A DNA stretch of 64,000 nt, from assembly GCA_948470475.1 (NCBI GenBank), contig OX419345.1, positions 5,139,533 through 5,203,532 on the forward strand. Direction: 5' to 3'. The position numbers were made by a program, and so were the translations under genes. The DNA is from Galaxea fascicularis (Eukaryota > Cnidaria > Anthozoa > Scleractinia > Euphylliidae). Positions 33,840 through 44,477 of the stretch are shown in pieces. Positions within the stretch are counted from its first letter, which is position 1; each line of letters opens with the position of its first letter. The notes under the pieces were generated by a model. The model had not been told where the DNA came from. It saw nothing but the letters and a program-made list of their open reading frames with translations, and did no database searches.

Positions 33840-34016
33840 TTTATCTGTATAGATAGCAAGCTCTTCTTGTGGGTTGATTATTATCAAGTTGGGTCCAGCA
33901 TATGTGTGAATTAGGTTGCTACCAAAGCGTTGTCGTAAAGTGTGAAGACAACTGGATTCATTGAGGAAACGCAATGATGCAAGATCCTCAGCTCTGTCAT
34001 ACTGTGGAGGGTTGGC
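33840..34016 (-). CDS. MYO18A: Myosin XVIII exon 3, start of motor domain
   Basis: The exon has 59 codons in phase 0. It begins [20 protein letters not shown] and continues [20 protein letters not shown] then [19 protein letters not shown]. It matches [36 protein letters not shown] of MYO18A. Canonical DLTxLxxLNEPAVLxNLxxR is recognisable. Confidence 0.98.
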
Positions 34017-35452
34017 CTGAACATATAAAACAAAAATAAAATAATGTACTCCTAAAATTAATATTCTTCTCCGGCCTTCCCTTTATTTAGAATGGACAGT
34101 GACCTGCGATTTGAAAAAAGCGAGGATATTGCACTTAGACATCCTAGAAAGGGACAAGAAACAGTAGAGTGAAGGTAGGAAGGCTTTATTTGACTAGAAT
34201 ATAAATATTTCCACCGCTACTCGGTTCGTTGGAATTCTAGGTTTTTAACGGTCAATTTTTATTTATCAACTTTTGATGACACACACCACGATTGGGCTGC
34301 CTGTGTTCCTACCACAAAATTCATCAAATCCACTGTCAATGCTCCTCTACTATACTGTACATTGTAAATCAGTGTTTTCACAACTTTTGAAAGTAGAAGT
34401 TGCATTTTGTTGAGTATAAGTTGCAATGCCCTTTGGGGACCACTAGGGGCTTCCAGGGGCATGCTCCCTCAGAAAATGTTGAAATTCAAGACTCTTGGGG
34501 ATGCATTCTCCAGAAGTTTGAGAAACAAAATGGGATATTTCAGATACCAAAAAACACTGACATTTTTATTAGGTTCTAATAACTCCAGCCATAACATTGC
34601 ACTCCTTTAAACAAGCTGCCATTTTGCTGCCATTTTGCCTCATAAGTGAAGACAGAGTGTGTTGTCTTAAATAGAGTACTTGCCATTGGAAACTGCTGGC
34701 TACCTCTCAATCTGAGCCTGTTTACAACGTTCGAATAACGTCTGAAAGCAGAGCGAAGTTAAGCAATGTTGCGGTGAACTTTCAAGTTTATTAATTTTCC
34801 TCAAGAACCCTTTCGTGGACACTTGACTCTTTTGAAAAAGCTGTAAATTTATTTCAGAATTTACCCAAGGGAAAGTAGGTGTTGCAAATGGAAAAGCTGC
34901 CGACAGATGCAACGGCTGATGGCTGGTTTTGAAAACACTGTAAATGTCTATCTTTATTAACCACATGTATTAAAAACTCTGGGATGTCCTGAAGTTGTTA
35001 AAAATACTTCCTCCCCTCCCTCAGGCATTATTTTAGTAGAAATATGGAATCATAATCAAAGACAAGTAATTCACATGCACAGACAAGAGGGGTCTTCAAA
35101 ACGGCTAAACGGCAGCATGGCCTCATGGAAATTTAGGCAGTGGTGAAAAACCCCTTACATGTATAATTCACTTTTGATTTGCTGTACAGAACCTGAAGAG
35201 TGCTGAAAACAGCATTCCAGAGCATCTCAATTAAAAAAAATTCTTCGGAAGCATGACCCCAGACTCCCCTATAAGTTTGTGCCTCTAGCATTGGCTGCAT
35301 ACTTTAAAAACTCAGCCATGACTACTTCAAACGTTTCTGACAAGCCTGCATGATAAACATGAAAAAGGAAAAATCTACTTTCATTTGGCCATGTGAAACA
35401 GATCCTGGCACTGGAAAAGTTTCATTGCAACAAACAAAAAGAAATGACAAAC
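34017..35452. other. Myosin intron 2 (1.4 kb)
   Basis: I found no coding exon or transposon ends. A minus-strand open frame of 88 codons at 34700-34966 shows no recognisable domain and no exon-like splice sites in phase with neighbours, so it is left unannotated. Confidence 0.4.
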
Positions 35453-35653
35453 CTTTTCAACACTGTCTTCTTCAATGGTTATAATTTCTCCACCATGATC
35501 CAGCTTCACTTTACACATTGGTGTTTCATCATCTTCTTTTACAACTTTAGTCTTCTGAACCCTGCCACCAGAGAACCCTGCCTTGTGCACAACCCACACC
35601 TTCTCAGCATCTAGCCACGCCTTCTGTGAGTTCACCTCTTCTTCCGATTTGGC
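35453..35653 (-). CDS. MYO18A: Myosin XVIII exon 2, N-terminal SH3-like subdomain
   Basis: The exon has 67 codons in phase 0. It begins AKSEEEVNSQKAWLDAEKVW and continues VVHKAGFSGGRVQKTKVV, ending ITIEEDSVEK. It matches [21 protein letters not shown]...DVDEDDVEK of MYO18A. This is the SH3-like barrel that precedes myosin motors. Confidence 0.97.
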
Positions 35654-38600
35654 CTATATTTTCAAGAAAAGAGTTTATCAAGAGTTTGCATAGCTAATGC
35701 CGTGAGGTCTACCAAGGAGATGTTAGTTTCACTTGATGGAGAAAAATACATTGTAATGGTCATAACTGTTATCACATGTATAAAGTAGGATGCTTTTACT
35801 TTTTTGCCTGATTGTTATGATCTTAAAAAATGACATTTCCTCAACTGTAAACACTTCAACTTTATGTCACAGTATATTGGCTTTAGAGGCCCTGAATTTC
35901 TGTATATCCTCTATTATTTCTTAGAAAGAGCTCAACATTCTAATAACTTTCCTACATGTAGCACTGTGCTATTTCACAGACAGAGCATCTCATACTGTGG
36001 AAAATATAGTGAAATCAGTTCTAAAACATCTACTTATAAAGCAAACACTTGACAAGAAGAACCTTATAATTATGTGCACATGAAATATTGTGTGAAAACA
36101 CAAAACACAATATTACATCACCTCAATAGAATGTATTACAATAAATGCACATTTTATGTTTATTTTTGTTTTACAGAAGATCACAATGTACTGTACAGCA
36201 ATAATTATATATTCTTTGCTTCATTCACAATTGTTAATGAGCGGGGTTGGACATGACAAGGTGTCACTCATTATGATTAATAATTTGAACAAAAACTTGA
36301 TCAACAAATAAACAAATATTGTGAAGAGAATTAAGAAAAAAACATACGGAATAAGGCAAAGATGAGTTATCAAGCACAGTTTAAAAGAAAAGTAATGTGT
36401 AAAGCACATTATTTTTTTATTAATTTTCATTTGTCAAGCCAGTTCAGTATTTATTGACCAAGAAAGTTGCTTCTTCTCTAGAAACATGCAGAAAAAATAA
36501 ATTCCACTGACTCCTACGTAACATTTTTTCCATTGTCTTCACCTCAAGTTTTCTTCCACCCCACTATAACTATGTTAAGGCAGAAAATACATGAACCTCT
36601 GAGAGAATTGAAGGATATAGCTGTACATGTAAATAAGAACTGGTTTAAAGATTTGTAAATTACATCATAAAGGCAAAATAGAACAACAATACAATTCTAT
36701 TCTTGACGATTACACAATGTTTTCATGTCCTCTCGAGGCTCTTGGCCATCGATCGGATAATCCATTTGCAAAAGATTATATACAAAACCAACCTTACTGT
36801 AACAGGGTTCAAAATAAAATCAGAGCTTTTAGCCTGAATTTATAGGCTTTTTTCCCAAGGCTGATTTTTTCGCCGATCAAAAGATGTAATTTTGTATTGC
36901 TTCCGTGAAAAATCACCGGCAAGTGTGACCAAAGTGCCGGCTATCACTGGCAGCCGGCTGCTATTTTGAACCCTGCTGTAATTATTGGCATAGCATGACC
37001 TCTTCTGTTAGCCATTATGCAAATAATATAGACTTTTTTATTCAACATAAAACATCTCGTTCAAAATATTCAAAACATTTGTTCTGCACACATGCAACAC
37101 CTAGAAATTAACCATGGAATGTTCTGTATTTCTCACCAACTAGACAAATTAACAGAGATAAAATGCTGAATAGAGAGCAAATTAACGTAAAAATAATATT
37201 TGAATTTAAATTGGTAAAGGGAATTCCAACATGGCTATTGTGAAGATCTACAATCACCTAAACAATGAATGCATTCCACAGTGACAACTAGCACAACCAT
37301 TGACTGCTTGATAAGATCCACATTCCTCCCAACAATCCAATGATATACTTTGGACAATTAACAAGTTTTTGGGTGAATACTGTATTGTATATAACTACAC
37401 GCAAATGAAAGTAGAGGACTGCATACCGTAAAATCATGCATTTTTAGTGCAGTGGTTGTATACTGTATACTACAGCATGAAGGGTTAGTATAATGTCTTT
37501 CAACATAGTGAAATGATCCACAAAATCAAAGCAAAACATTGAAAAGAAATACCAAACAAACAAACCTCATGTTTGGTGAGAGATTCCATAATAACTATTC
37601 TGATGTGAGTAACATGCATGTTGTGTATCACAAATAAACCAATAACATTCTAAACTGTACATTATTCATAAAAGTGTTAGCACAATATTACTCAGCCATA
37701 TGAAAAACAAAAGTCTAGGAAAGTAAGAATAAAAATTAAATATTACTTAGACAAATCTGATCAAATCTATGCCGAGACATGTGAGTGGATTAAACACTAA
37801 GCAATGATTCAAGCACAATTATTTTCCCACATAAAAGAAATAGGAAATCACTCCAGTGTTCCTTAAAATAATAATATTTAATATTCATTCATTTTGTGGT
37901 TTTCAAGAATCAAGTAAATTTTGCCACGAAAACCCACAAATGACTTTTAATTTCACAATTTGCAGTCTTAATCCAATTACACTGTAGATTATGGGCAAAT
38001 GGGGAAAATAAAAAAGATCATTGATTCTCCACAACATGAAGTTTTCATATCTTGCAAAGATACCAACAAATGTTGACAGAATCAACATGCTTCTGGTACA
38101 GAACCATTTACAGATACAGAAAACAAAATATTTTGACAAAAAGATAAAGATAGTACCCTTTCATCGCAAATGAACAAGAAAAAGGGGTTGCATTGTTCGT
38201 GGAAAATTTGTTCAAGCATGCATGTACTTGAACACACTTTGTACGATGTTTTGACATTCCTGTTAGATCTCCTGCAAACAGTAGAAAATCAACTATTGTC
38301 TGACAAACATCTCAGATATCGTGAGCAATCGACTTGTCAAATCTAAACTTTTGTTTTGACAAGGACAAGATTTTTAATTAACGAGTGAAAACCCACAACA
38401 AATAGCTTTTTTGTTACTCTTTTGTCAAATGGGTCATGTTCGACACCATGCCATAACTAGTCTGTACCTGTAATAGAATTCTAACTAGAGAGACTTTGTA
38501 ATGCTAAATAGATCCACGCAACGATGCATTTCAAATGGCGAAACTAACAAATTAAGAATACCATAGACGAATTAGAGCTTGATGAGATAATCAATGAGAT

Positions 38601-38824
38601 TGAAAATCAGTGCGAAAGTATTACAGTAATTTGTTGGCTAAAAAGACAGAAACCAACCAATACAAATGTTTGAATCGTTCGGGAGCCTTGGCTGTGTATA
38701 AAATTAATTTTTGCGATAACACTGTGTACACAACATCAGTGCAAAAGTGAATTTTGATAAACTAGGGCAGTACAACTCTATTACGAACACTCAATTATTT
38801 GTTAACACCTCACAGATCACTAAC
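35654..38824. other. Myosin intron 1 (3.2 kb)
   Basis: A very AT-rich intron between the PDZ exon and the motor exons. It contains one hAT-like element at 36803-36975. I find no alternative first exon, although vertebrate MYO18A has a PDZ-less isoform starting downstream of the PDZ exons. Confidence 0.5.
36803..36975. mobile_element. hAT-like MITE, CAGGGTTCAAAATA ends, 6-bp duplication
   Basis: The ends CAGGGTTCAAAATA and inverse (gctattttgaaccctg) enclose CCGGC-rich inner blocks. The hexamer ctgtaa flanks both sides (36797-36802 and 36976-36981). It is structurally like the larger element at 2478-3299. Confidence 0.75.
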
Positions 38825-40132
38825 CTTCTTTTTTATCCTTTTGCTGCCACTTCGAGCCAGAGTCCCAGCTTTGAGATTCGATTCGTCCAGCTGAACTGTC
38901 GATCCATCCAAACCGCTTCTAACGCTCAACTCGGACAGTTCTGGTACAGGAATCACTTTGATTACAACCTCTTCTCCAGACATAACAATCATCTCGATGA
39001 TCTTTTCCCTTGGCTCGTTCTCAACGTTGATTCCATTGACTTCGACCAGCCGATCGCCGGGTAACAACCCCGCTGTGCCATTTGTTCCGACCGGCTCCAC
39101 AAAATGCACAGTTTCCCCGCTACCAGGAGCATTAGCTCGCCTCAGAGCAAACCCAAAATCGCCGCTTGATCGTCGTTTCAGTTTGATAACCCTGGCTACT
39201 CCCGAATCGGCAGGCTTGACTTCCGGTAATTTGAAATCTACCCCCATTTCCTCTAATGATTTCTCAGATGGAGAGAGAATGGACGAAGGTGAAACATGCA
39301 TATTTCTGGGTGGCAAAGTTATTGTCGGTTGACCAAAATCTACCGGTGTTTCAGCGTACGACTGCCCCGCATTTGTTGGTTTTATAGCACCGTCAGTTTC
39401 CATGGGTTGTTTTGAAAAAGCTTGTTTATGCTGCCCGTTGTTGTCGTTTGCCGATCCTACGTTGATCAATTTCACTTCGAATTCTACAACCCCTTTCTTA
39501 TCCGCTACGATCCTAGGAGGTTTTGGCGGAGCTCCATCGTGCCCATCAGTGGATACTAACTCGTCTGTTGGTCTGCCATTTAGTGAAGTCTCATTAACGT
39601 CGATCGGAGAGCGAGCGCTCTTCTCTTCGCCAGCCGTGGCTGTTTGGCGCCGACTTTGCAACTTGATTTCGATACTAGAACTTTTCTTTCGCTTTACCCG
39701 TGGTCTGGGCACCGGTTTTCCTTCATCAGAAACTTCATTTTCATACAGCTTTTTCTCCTCCGGTCTATAACTTGGTTGTGATACGTTAGTTGTTGAATTG
39801 GAGCTAAAATATGCAGAACCGCTCGTTGAATTAACGCTGCCTGTGGTATCCGTACTACTTGAACGACTCTTCCAATCCACACGCTGTTCGCCGGGTGAAG
39901 AATTTCTACTATCAAAATCGTGTTCAACATCATATCTTCGTTTGTCAGTCTTCCTAAAACTAAATCGCCCTCTCTTGTCTTCGCTGCCCTCAGACCCAGC
40001 GACGATGTTCCCAAGTTCACCGTGCTGCTTGCGCTCCGATTTATGTTTCTCCTTTTCTTTCTTTCTCCTTTCCCTTCGTTCTTCTTTCGTCTCGATTCCT
40101 TTGTCTTTGTCCTTTTTCTTGAAGGAAAACAT
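38825..40132 (-). CDS. MYO18A: Myosin XVIII exon 1: start codon, Lys/Glu-rich region and PDZ domain
   Basis: The exon has 436 codons from ATG at 40130-40132. A TGA lies in frame three codons before, and G stands at -3, so this start is well supported. Residues 1-40 are Lys/Glu/Arg-rich (MFSFKKKDKDKGIETKEERR), as in MYO18A. Residues 60-310 are low-complexity, rich in Ser, Pro and Asn, and probably disordered. The PDZ domain spans about 315-396 with carboxylate loop GDFGFAL and the GDRLVEVNGINVEN strand-helix block. PELSELS just after it is shared with MYO18A. Ser-rich basic sequence ends the exon (GSKRIKKK), and the donor is AAG|GTTAGT. In MYO18A this part supports actin binding and protein targeting. 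Confidence 0.97.
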
Positions 40133-40224
40133 TGCGAGAGATCACTCCACGGGCAAGTTCACCATCAAACACGTCTCCAGTACGAATGGCCGCCAAATTT
40201 TTAATTCATGAATCCGGGGACTGG

Positions 40225-40280
40225 AAAATATGATCACGTGATGAATAGTTATTACAAGAATTGCGTTACGTCAGATTTTC
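40225..40280 (-). promoter_or_regulatory. Candidate myosin promoter elements: E-box and CRE-like site
   Basis: A palindromic atcacgtgat (E-box CACGTG, 40235-40240) lies about 100 bp upstream of the ATG. A TGACGTAA site (40266-40273, CREB/ATF type) lies about 135 bp upstream. No TATA box is evident. Single motif matches are weak evidence, and the transcription start is unknown. Confidence 0.3.
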
Positions 40281-41663
40281 TGTCACGAACTTTTCACTTC
40301 TCGAAAATTCGTCGCAACACGAAATTAACCAGTTTCTAAGTGACGACTTACGTGAGCCGAAAAACAGACAATTTTCGCGAATTTTCGAAGAAAATTTCAA
40401 AATGGTTATACGAAATTAACAGCACTTGTGCGAAGTCACGTAAGCTAAGTGTGACGGTTTTAATTTTGTACTTTCTGTTTTAAAAGCCGCGAAAAAGTAA
40501 TTACAAAAATACCGAAATATTGGCACCCTTTTCACACAAGAGTGAGGGAAGGCAAATACGATTGAATTTCAATTCTTTTTTTTTTGCAGAAATTTGACTA
40601 AAAGTTATAATCAGGAGCCCTATATTATCGGCTCCTGTTATAATCTAAACTGTTTACCTCAGAACTTAGCTGTAAAGGAAGTAATTCCCTTGAAAACTCC
40701 CTTAAGCATTGTACTTTTGTGTTCATATTCTGCGTTTGTTTTATGTTAATGAATGCGTGAGAGAATTTCGAGAGGCACGAAAAATATCTCTTAGTACAAA
40801 ATGACAACACAGTCATACCCGGCCCTCATCTGCACAGACATAAACTAATTTATAATGAAGTGAAATCACAAGCTCTTCGGCCCATTGTGGTAGAAGACGG
40901 TACGTAGACTTTAGATAGAATTTCTACCAGACGGTAGAATTGGATGACAAAGTCACTCCACCACTATGTTGTCGTGGCTATCTGCCAAAAATAAAACCAA
41001 TCGTAAGAAAAAAAATTGCCTGAACGCAAAGTTTTAGTCTTTATTTCTTCTTGCCCTACTTCTGCTCCAAAGTGTCTACGTAAGTTTATAAGAAGTATCA
41101 GAGCACGGTATCCTAGTTCAGTCATGAGAACGAAAACCCAAACCGTGTTTGGCATTTAACGCCAATAAGTCATGTTTTAGAAACGTGGAGATGCAAATAA
41201 ACGACTCTTTTTTTTTGCGCTGTTATTAACAGATAACATCAGAGAAATGCGGCATGACAGCATTTCCAGGCCTTAACTTTTTAAAACGCAATCACAAAAT
41301 AAAAATAAAATTCCATTTGTACAGATCTAGAGTCAATCACTTCATAAACAACTCAGATTTGTACATTGGTTAAATTAATTCGTTGGGGATTGAAAAATTT
41401 GTCTCAACATTTCTCTGTTAACCTGGAAGTTTGCCACCCTGTACCAGCTTCGACCAGCTGCTATGCTAGCTGTTCTATGGCAGACATGCCGCAGACCGTG
41501 ATCCTTCAGCAACTTATCCTTCGCAGTATTCTCTGATATAGCGGCTGCCAATTGCAAAAAGGGGTTTATTTACTGATGTACGTGCAGCTCGATTTTCTAG
41601 AAATTACTGTTTATTATGTATCTCAGTTGACCGGTCCAAATCAAATTCGTCGAATTTAATTGA

Positions 41664-41734
41664 TTCAAACGTCGAACTTTTCATGCGCCGAATCAAATCA
41701 TTTGATTTGGCGCATGAAAAGTTCGACGTTTGAA
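41664..41734. repeat. 71-bp near-perfect hairpin
   Basis: ttcaaacgtcgaacttttca and its inverse pair through gcgccgaatcaaat with almost no loop. It is probably a solo foldback MITE or remnant. Confidence 0.7.
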
Positions 41735-41788
41735 CCGTGCCTAAGTGTGCAGTATAACTTAAAGACGTCCTTAGAAACTATTGGCAAT

Positions 41789-42415
41789 GGCCGTTTTTAT
41801 GCTAGAGACGTTAAAGTCGTCTCGAGACGACTTTAACGTCTAGTATAAAAACGGTAAATAAGACAGATGCATTTAACGTCTGACGACTTTAACGTCTTCT
41901 GTTAAGTGCGTCGTTTAGACGCACTTAACCGACAACTTTAACGTCTCAGACGTTAAATGCGTCTAGTATAAAAACGGGACGCCCCAACTGGGACGCATTT
42001 AGCCCTGAATCCTTTGTTCATCTGCACTTCGCTACTTCCTTGCTATCTTGGGCGACAAAACAAACAAGCCATGTGCCGAGGCTAAATCTAGTTCCTCGTC
42101 CATCGCCAGAAAATGCTCATGCCTAGACTGATTTTTGTCATAAAAATAATTGAATCTGTCCTTGTAGACGACGCCGAGACATAAATTTGAGAAGCTTCAA
42201 TTCCGCCACGTTTATTTGTTCATATATTCGTGTGTTAACGTTTATTTGGAGCCGAGTTTGCTCGTGCCCAGTGTCTTCCGAGAATAGAACCTAGTCTCTT
42301 TTTTGTCCGTTAGTTTGTCTACTTTTATGCATCCCGTTTTTATACCAGACGGCTTTAACGTCTCAGACGTCAAATGCGTCTTGACGACTTTAACGTCTCT
42401 AGCATAAAAACGGCC
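41789..42415. mobile_element. 627-bp nested-palindrome MITE, GGCCGTTTTTATGCTAGAGA ends, AAT duplication
   Basis: The outer ends are exact inverses over about 33 bp, flanked by AAT (41786-41788, 42416-42418). Inside, the block gacgttaaagtcgtc and its inverse recur at least six times, and two more copies of a tagtataaaaacgg-type end lie at about 41860 and 41975. This looks like insertion of one family member into another. Short interior frames are not coding. Confidence 0.82.
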
Positions 42416-42418
42416 AAT

Positions 42419-42895
42419 CTGCACTTAAAAGCATATGGCATTTCCGGGTTCTTAATTCACTATGTGGCATTAAATGTTCTTCTGTGTTTCTGTCTACTAG
42501 ATTATGACTAAGTTTGTACATTAAAGTCGATCTGTTTTTCTTTCGTCTTGTTTGTAGTGTGTCCCATTTCAGATCAGATAACATGTCTGTCACACTTGCT
42601 GTTTTGTTGAAGTTTTGAAGGCAGAAACGATCAGCTTTTCTTTGGACTCTCTCCAAGGTTGAAATATCGTTTTTATAGTGTGGGTCCCATGAGGCACTTG
42701 CGTACTCAAGTTTGGGTCGGACAATGCTGGTGTAGGCCGTTTCACGTACTTTCCTGGGGCAGTTCCAGAGATTTCTCTTGATCAACCCCAATGATATCCA
42801 TCGACTCGCCTTGCTTGAGATAGATGAGATGTGATCAGACCACTTTAATTTACTGTTAACAGTAATTCCTAGGTACGATGCAGAATCCTATGTAT
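42419..42895 (-). pseudogene. Non-LTR retrotransposon (LINE) reverse-transcriptase 3' fragment
   Basis: The minus strand encodes DSASYLGITVNSKLKWSDHI, then GLIKRNLWNCPRKVRETAYT and RPKLEYASASWDPHYKNDIS followed by LERVQRKADRF. This is the conserved post-catalytic C-terminal part of CR1/L2/Rex-type reverse transcriptases (YLGV..L.W..HI, KLEYAS.VWDPH, LE.VQR.A.RF). The catalytic FADD block and the 5' part are missing, so it is a 5'-truncated relic. It abuts the MITE ending at 42415. Confidence 0.85.
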
Positions 42896-43082
42896 CTTAA
42901 AAACGAAGACATTTCCAGGTGTGAAATTTTGTAACAAATTTCCCTTTTCGTATCTTGAAATCGTGGAAAAAGTCCAGCTTTTTGGAATAAGCGGATCCTA
43001 GTTTCAGAAATGGCTTTTTGGGCCCGAAAAATTTTCGGAACTTTCGAGAAACGGTCCCCTTGATCTTGCCGCTATAATAATA

Positions 43083-43090
43083 CTTTAAGT

Positions 43091-43121
<31 letters not shown>

Positions 43122-43221
43122 TTAAGCAATTGGAAAGAAGAAGCCTGAAAAAATCAACGGGATTCGAACCCGTGACCTCCGCGATACCGGTGCGATGCTC
43201 TACCAACTGAGCTATGAAGCC
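43083..43221 (-). mobile_element. tRNA-Thr-like SINE with intact A and B boxes
   Basis: On the minus strand it runs ggcttcatagctcagttggt (A box), ggttcgaatccc (B box), then directly ttttttcaggcttcttcttt and the SINE body. The loop triplet is GGT. The 3' acceptor strand is replaced by SINE body, so it cannot mature as a tRNA. The body is cut at gatcactcttcactt. Confidence 0.82.
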
Positions 43222-43280
43222 ACACATTGGGAGCGAGGTCAATTTATTGAGTTCATACTTTCCCGCACAGTGAAATGATG

Positions 43281-43331
43281 TGAAGTGTATATGAAATAAT
43301 TCATATTTGTACTGCGGTTGTAGATGCAAGT

Positions 43332-43362
<31 letters not shown>

Positions 43363-43457
43363 TTAAGCAATTGGAAAGAAGAAGCCTGAAACCTTCAACG
43401 GGTTCGAATCCCGTTGAAGCCCTGATTTTTTCAGGCTTCTTCTTTCCAATTGCTTAA

Positions 43458-43488
<31 letters not shown>

Positions 43489-43540
43489 ACTTGCATCTAC
43501 AACCGCAGTACAAATATGAATTATTTCATATACACTTCAC
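43281..43540. mobile_element. Two SINE copies in head-to-head inverted arrangement (hairpin)
   Basis: The left arm (43281-43390, minus orientation) and the right arm (43430-43539, plus orientation) are nearly identical inverted SINE bodies. A partial tRNA head lies between them, with ggttcgaatcccgttgaagc at 43400-43420. With the copy at 43083-43221 this makes a cluster of three. Confidence 0.82.
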
Positions 43541-43928
43541 AATAATACTTTATTTCTTAAAAACGCATGTCACGTAAGTTTCAATGCTTTTTACAAAGAG
43601 GTTAAAACATAAAGATAAAAATCTAAAAATATACGAATATGGAAATCAAAAAGCTAATTTAAAAAGATAAGTTTTTAAACTTCTTTTAAAGTCATCAATG
43701 GAACTGTTGCACACAAGGCCACCCAATGAATTTTTTCACAAATTGGCCAATAGTGTTCGAGTCATGAACAGAATAGTCGCAATTTGAATTTTGTTGTGCT
43801 TCGATAGTGGGTAAATTTGTCATTGATAATTAATTTTGTGAAAATCCGTTGTTCCGATATAAGATTCTCATTGGCTAGTTTACAGAAAATTTCATGGGTG
43901 GCCTTGGTTGAAGTAGTCGCGTTGTAAA

Positions 43929-44284
43929 AGGGAACCTCCACTCTTACCACAAATTGACATTAAATAGTTGGAAACGATTACTTTATTCCATTTACTTGAA
44001 AACGTGAAAATATGTTTTCAATGCACAAAAATTGGGTATCGCTAACGCTTATTTGCATTTTTTAATTTCCTGGGCGTCTCCAATTTGAATTTCGTGACGT
44101 CAATCGGTTGAAGCAGATATGGCTGCAACCAGTTTGCGTTAAAAATGTAAATAGGCGTTAATGATACAGTGTACTCCGTTTTTTATACACAGAAAAGATA
44201 TCACGTTTTCAAGTAAATTTTGGAATCTAGTAATCCTTTCCAACAATTTAGCGTCAATTTGTCTACAAGAGTGGAAGTTCCCTT
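43929..44284. mobile_element. Inverted-repeat element, AGGGAAC-TCCACTCTT ends
   Basis: The left end AGGGAACCTCCACTCTTACC and the inverse of the right end (AGGGAACTTCCACTCTTGTA) match well, and a second inner pair is built on acttgaaaacgtgaaaata. The right side continues into TTAA; the left has GTAA, so a TTAA duplication is plausible but decayed. Confidence 0.65.
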
Positions 44285-44389
44285 AAAGCAACTTGTTCAT
44301 AAGCCATAAAGCTGTCGGAAATGGTAGGTCATTCCCTGGCCGAGTGTTCAGGCTTTCACACATACCAAGAGGAATACCAGCAATTAACT

Positions 44390-44477
44390 AACCTCATTCT
44401 CAGGGTCTTTCTCCTTTTTTCCGTCTCTTTCTCTCGTTCCAGGGGACGGGAGGAAGAGAGACCCTGGGAACGAGTTT
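44390..44477. mobile_element. Palindromic MITE related to the 51-bp element at 24172
   Basis: It carries acctcattctcagggtcttt and the inverse agagaccctgggaacgagtt, with the cttccgtcccc-type core duplicated. No clear target duplication remains. Confidence 0.65.

Larger units (their letters stand above)
1..40132 (-). other. MYO18A: Gene span: unconventional myosin XVIII (MYO18A-like), 26 exons seen, 3' end outside window
   Basis: The gene codes for a PDZ-containing class XVIII myosin, which in other animals binds actin and Golgi or cytoskeletal partners and co-assembles with myosin II rather than acting as a fast motor. Twenty-six coding exons join with consistent phases at GT-AG junctions to about 1,568 codons: Lys/Glu-rich region, PDZ (about residues 315-396), motor (about 440-1250), IQ motif (about 1271-1288), then coiled coil. 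Human MYO18A is about 2,050 residues, so roughly a quarter of the tail lies beyond base 1. A TGA stop sits in frame 9 bases before the ATG, which supports this start. Class assignment rests on the PDZ, the PELSELS motif after it, and the non-canonical switch II DPPGFQNP. The symbol is by homology; an invertebrate gene may be co-orthologous to MYO18A and MYO18B, but the PDZ favours the A type. Confidence 0.93.

Noticed and set aside
34700..34966. 88-codon minus-strand frame in myosin intron 2
   Set aside because: The flanking exons are adjacent in family alignments, so no exon is expected; likely a repeat-derived frame.
38747..40211. Plus-strand open frames of 94-137 codons opposite the myosin first exon
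   Set aside because: They are antisense to a well-supported coding exon; no domains or splice signals of their own.
43150..43221. Possible functional tRNA-Thr gene on the minus strand
   Set aside because: A and B boxes are good, but the 3' acceptor strand is missing and continues into SINE body, and the anticodon stem has a mismatch.
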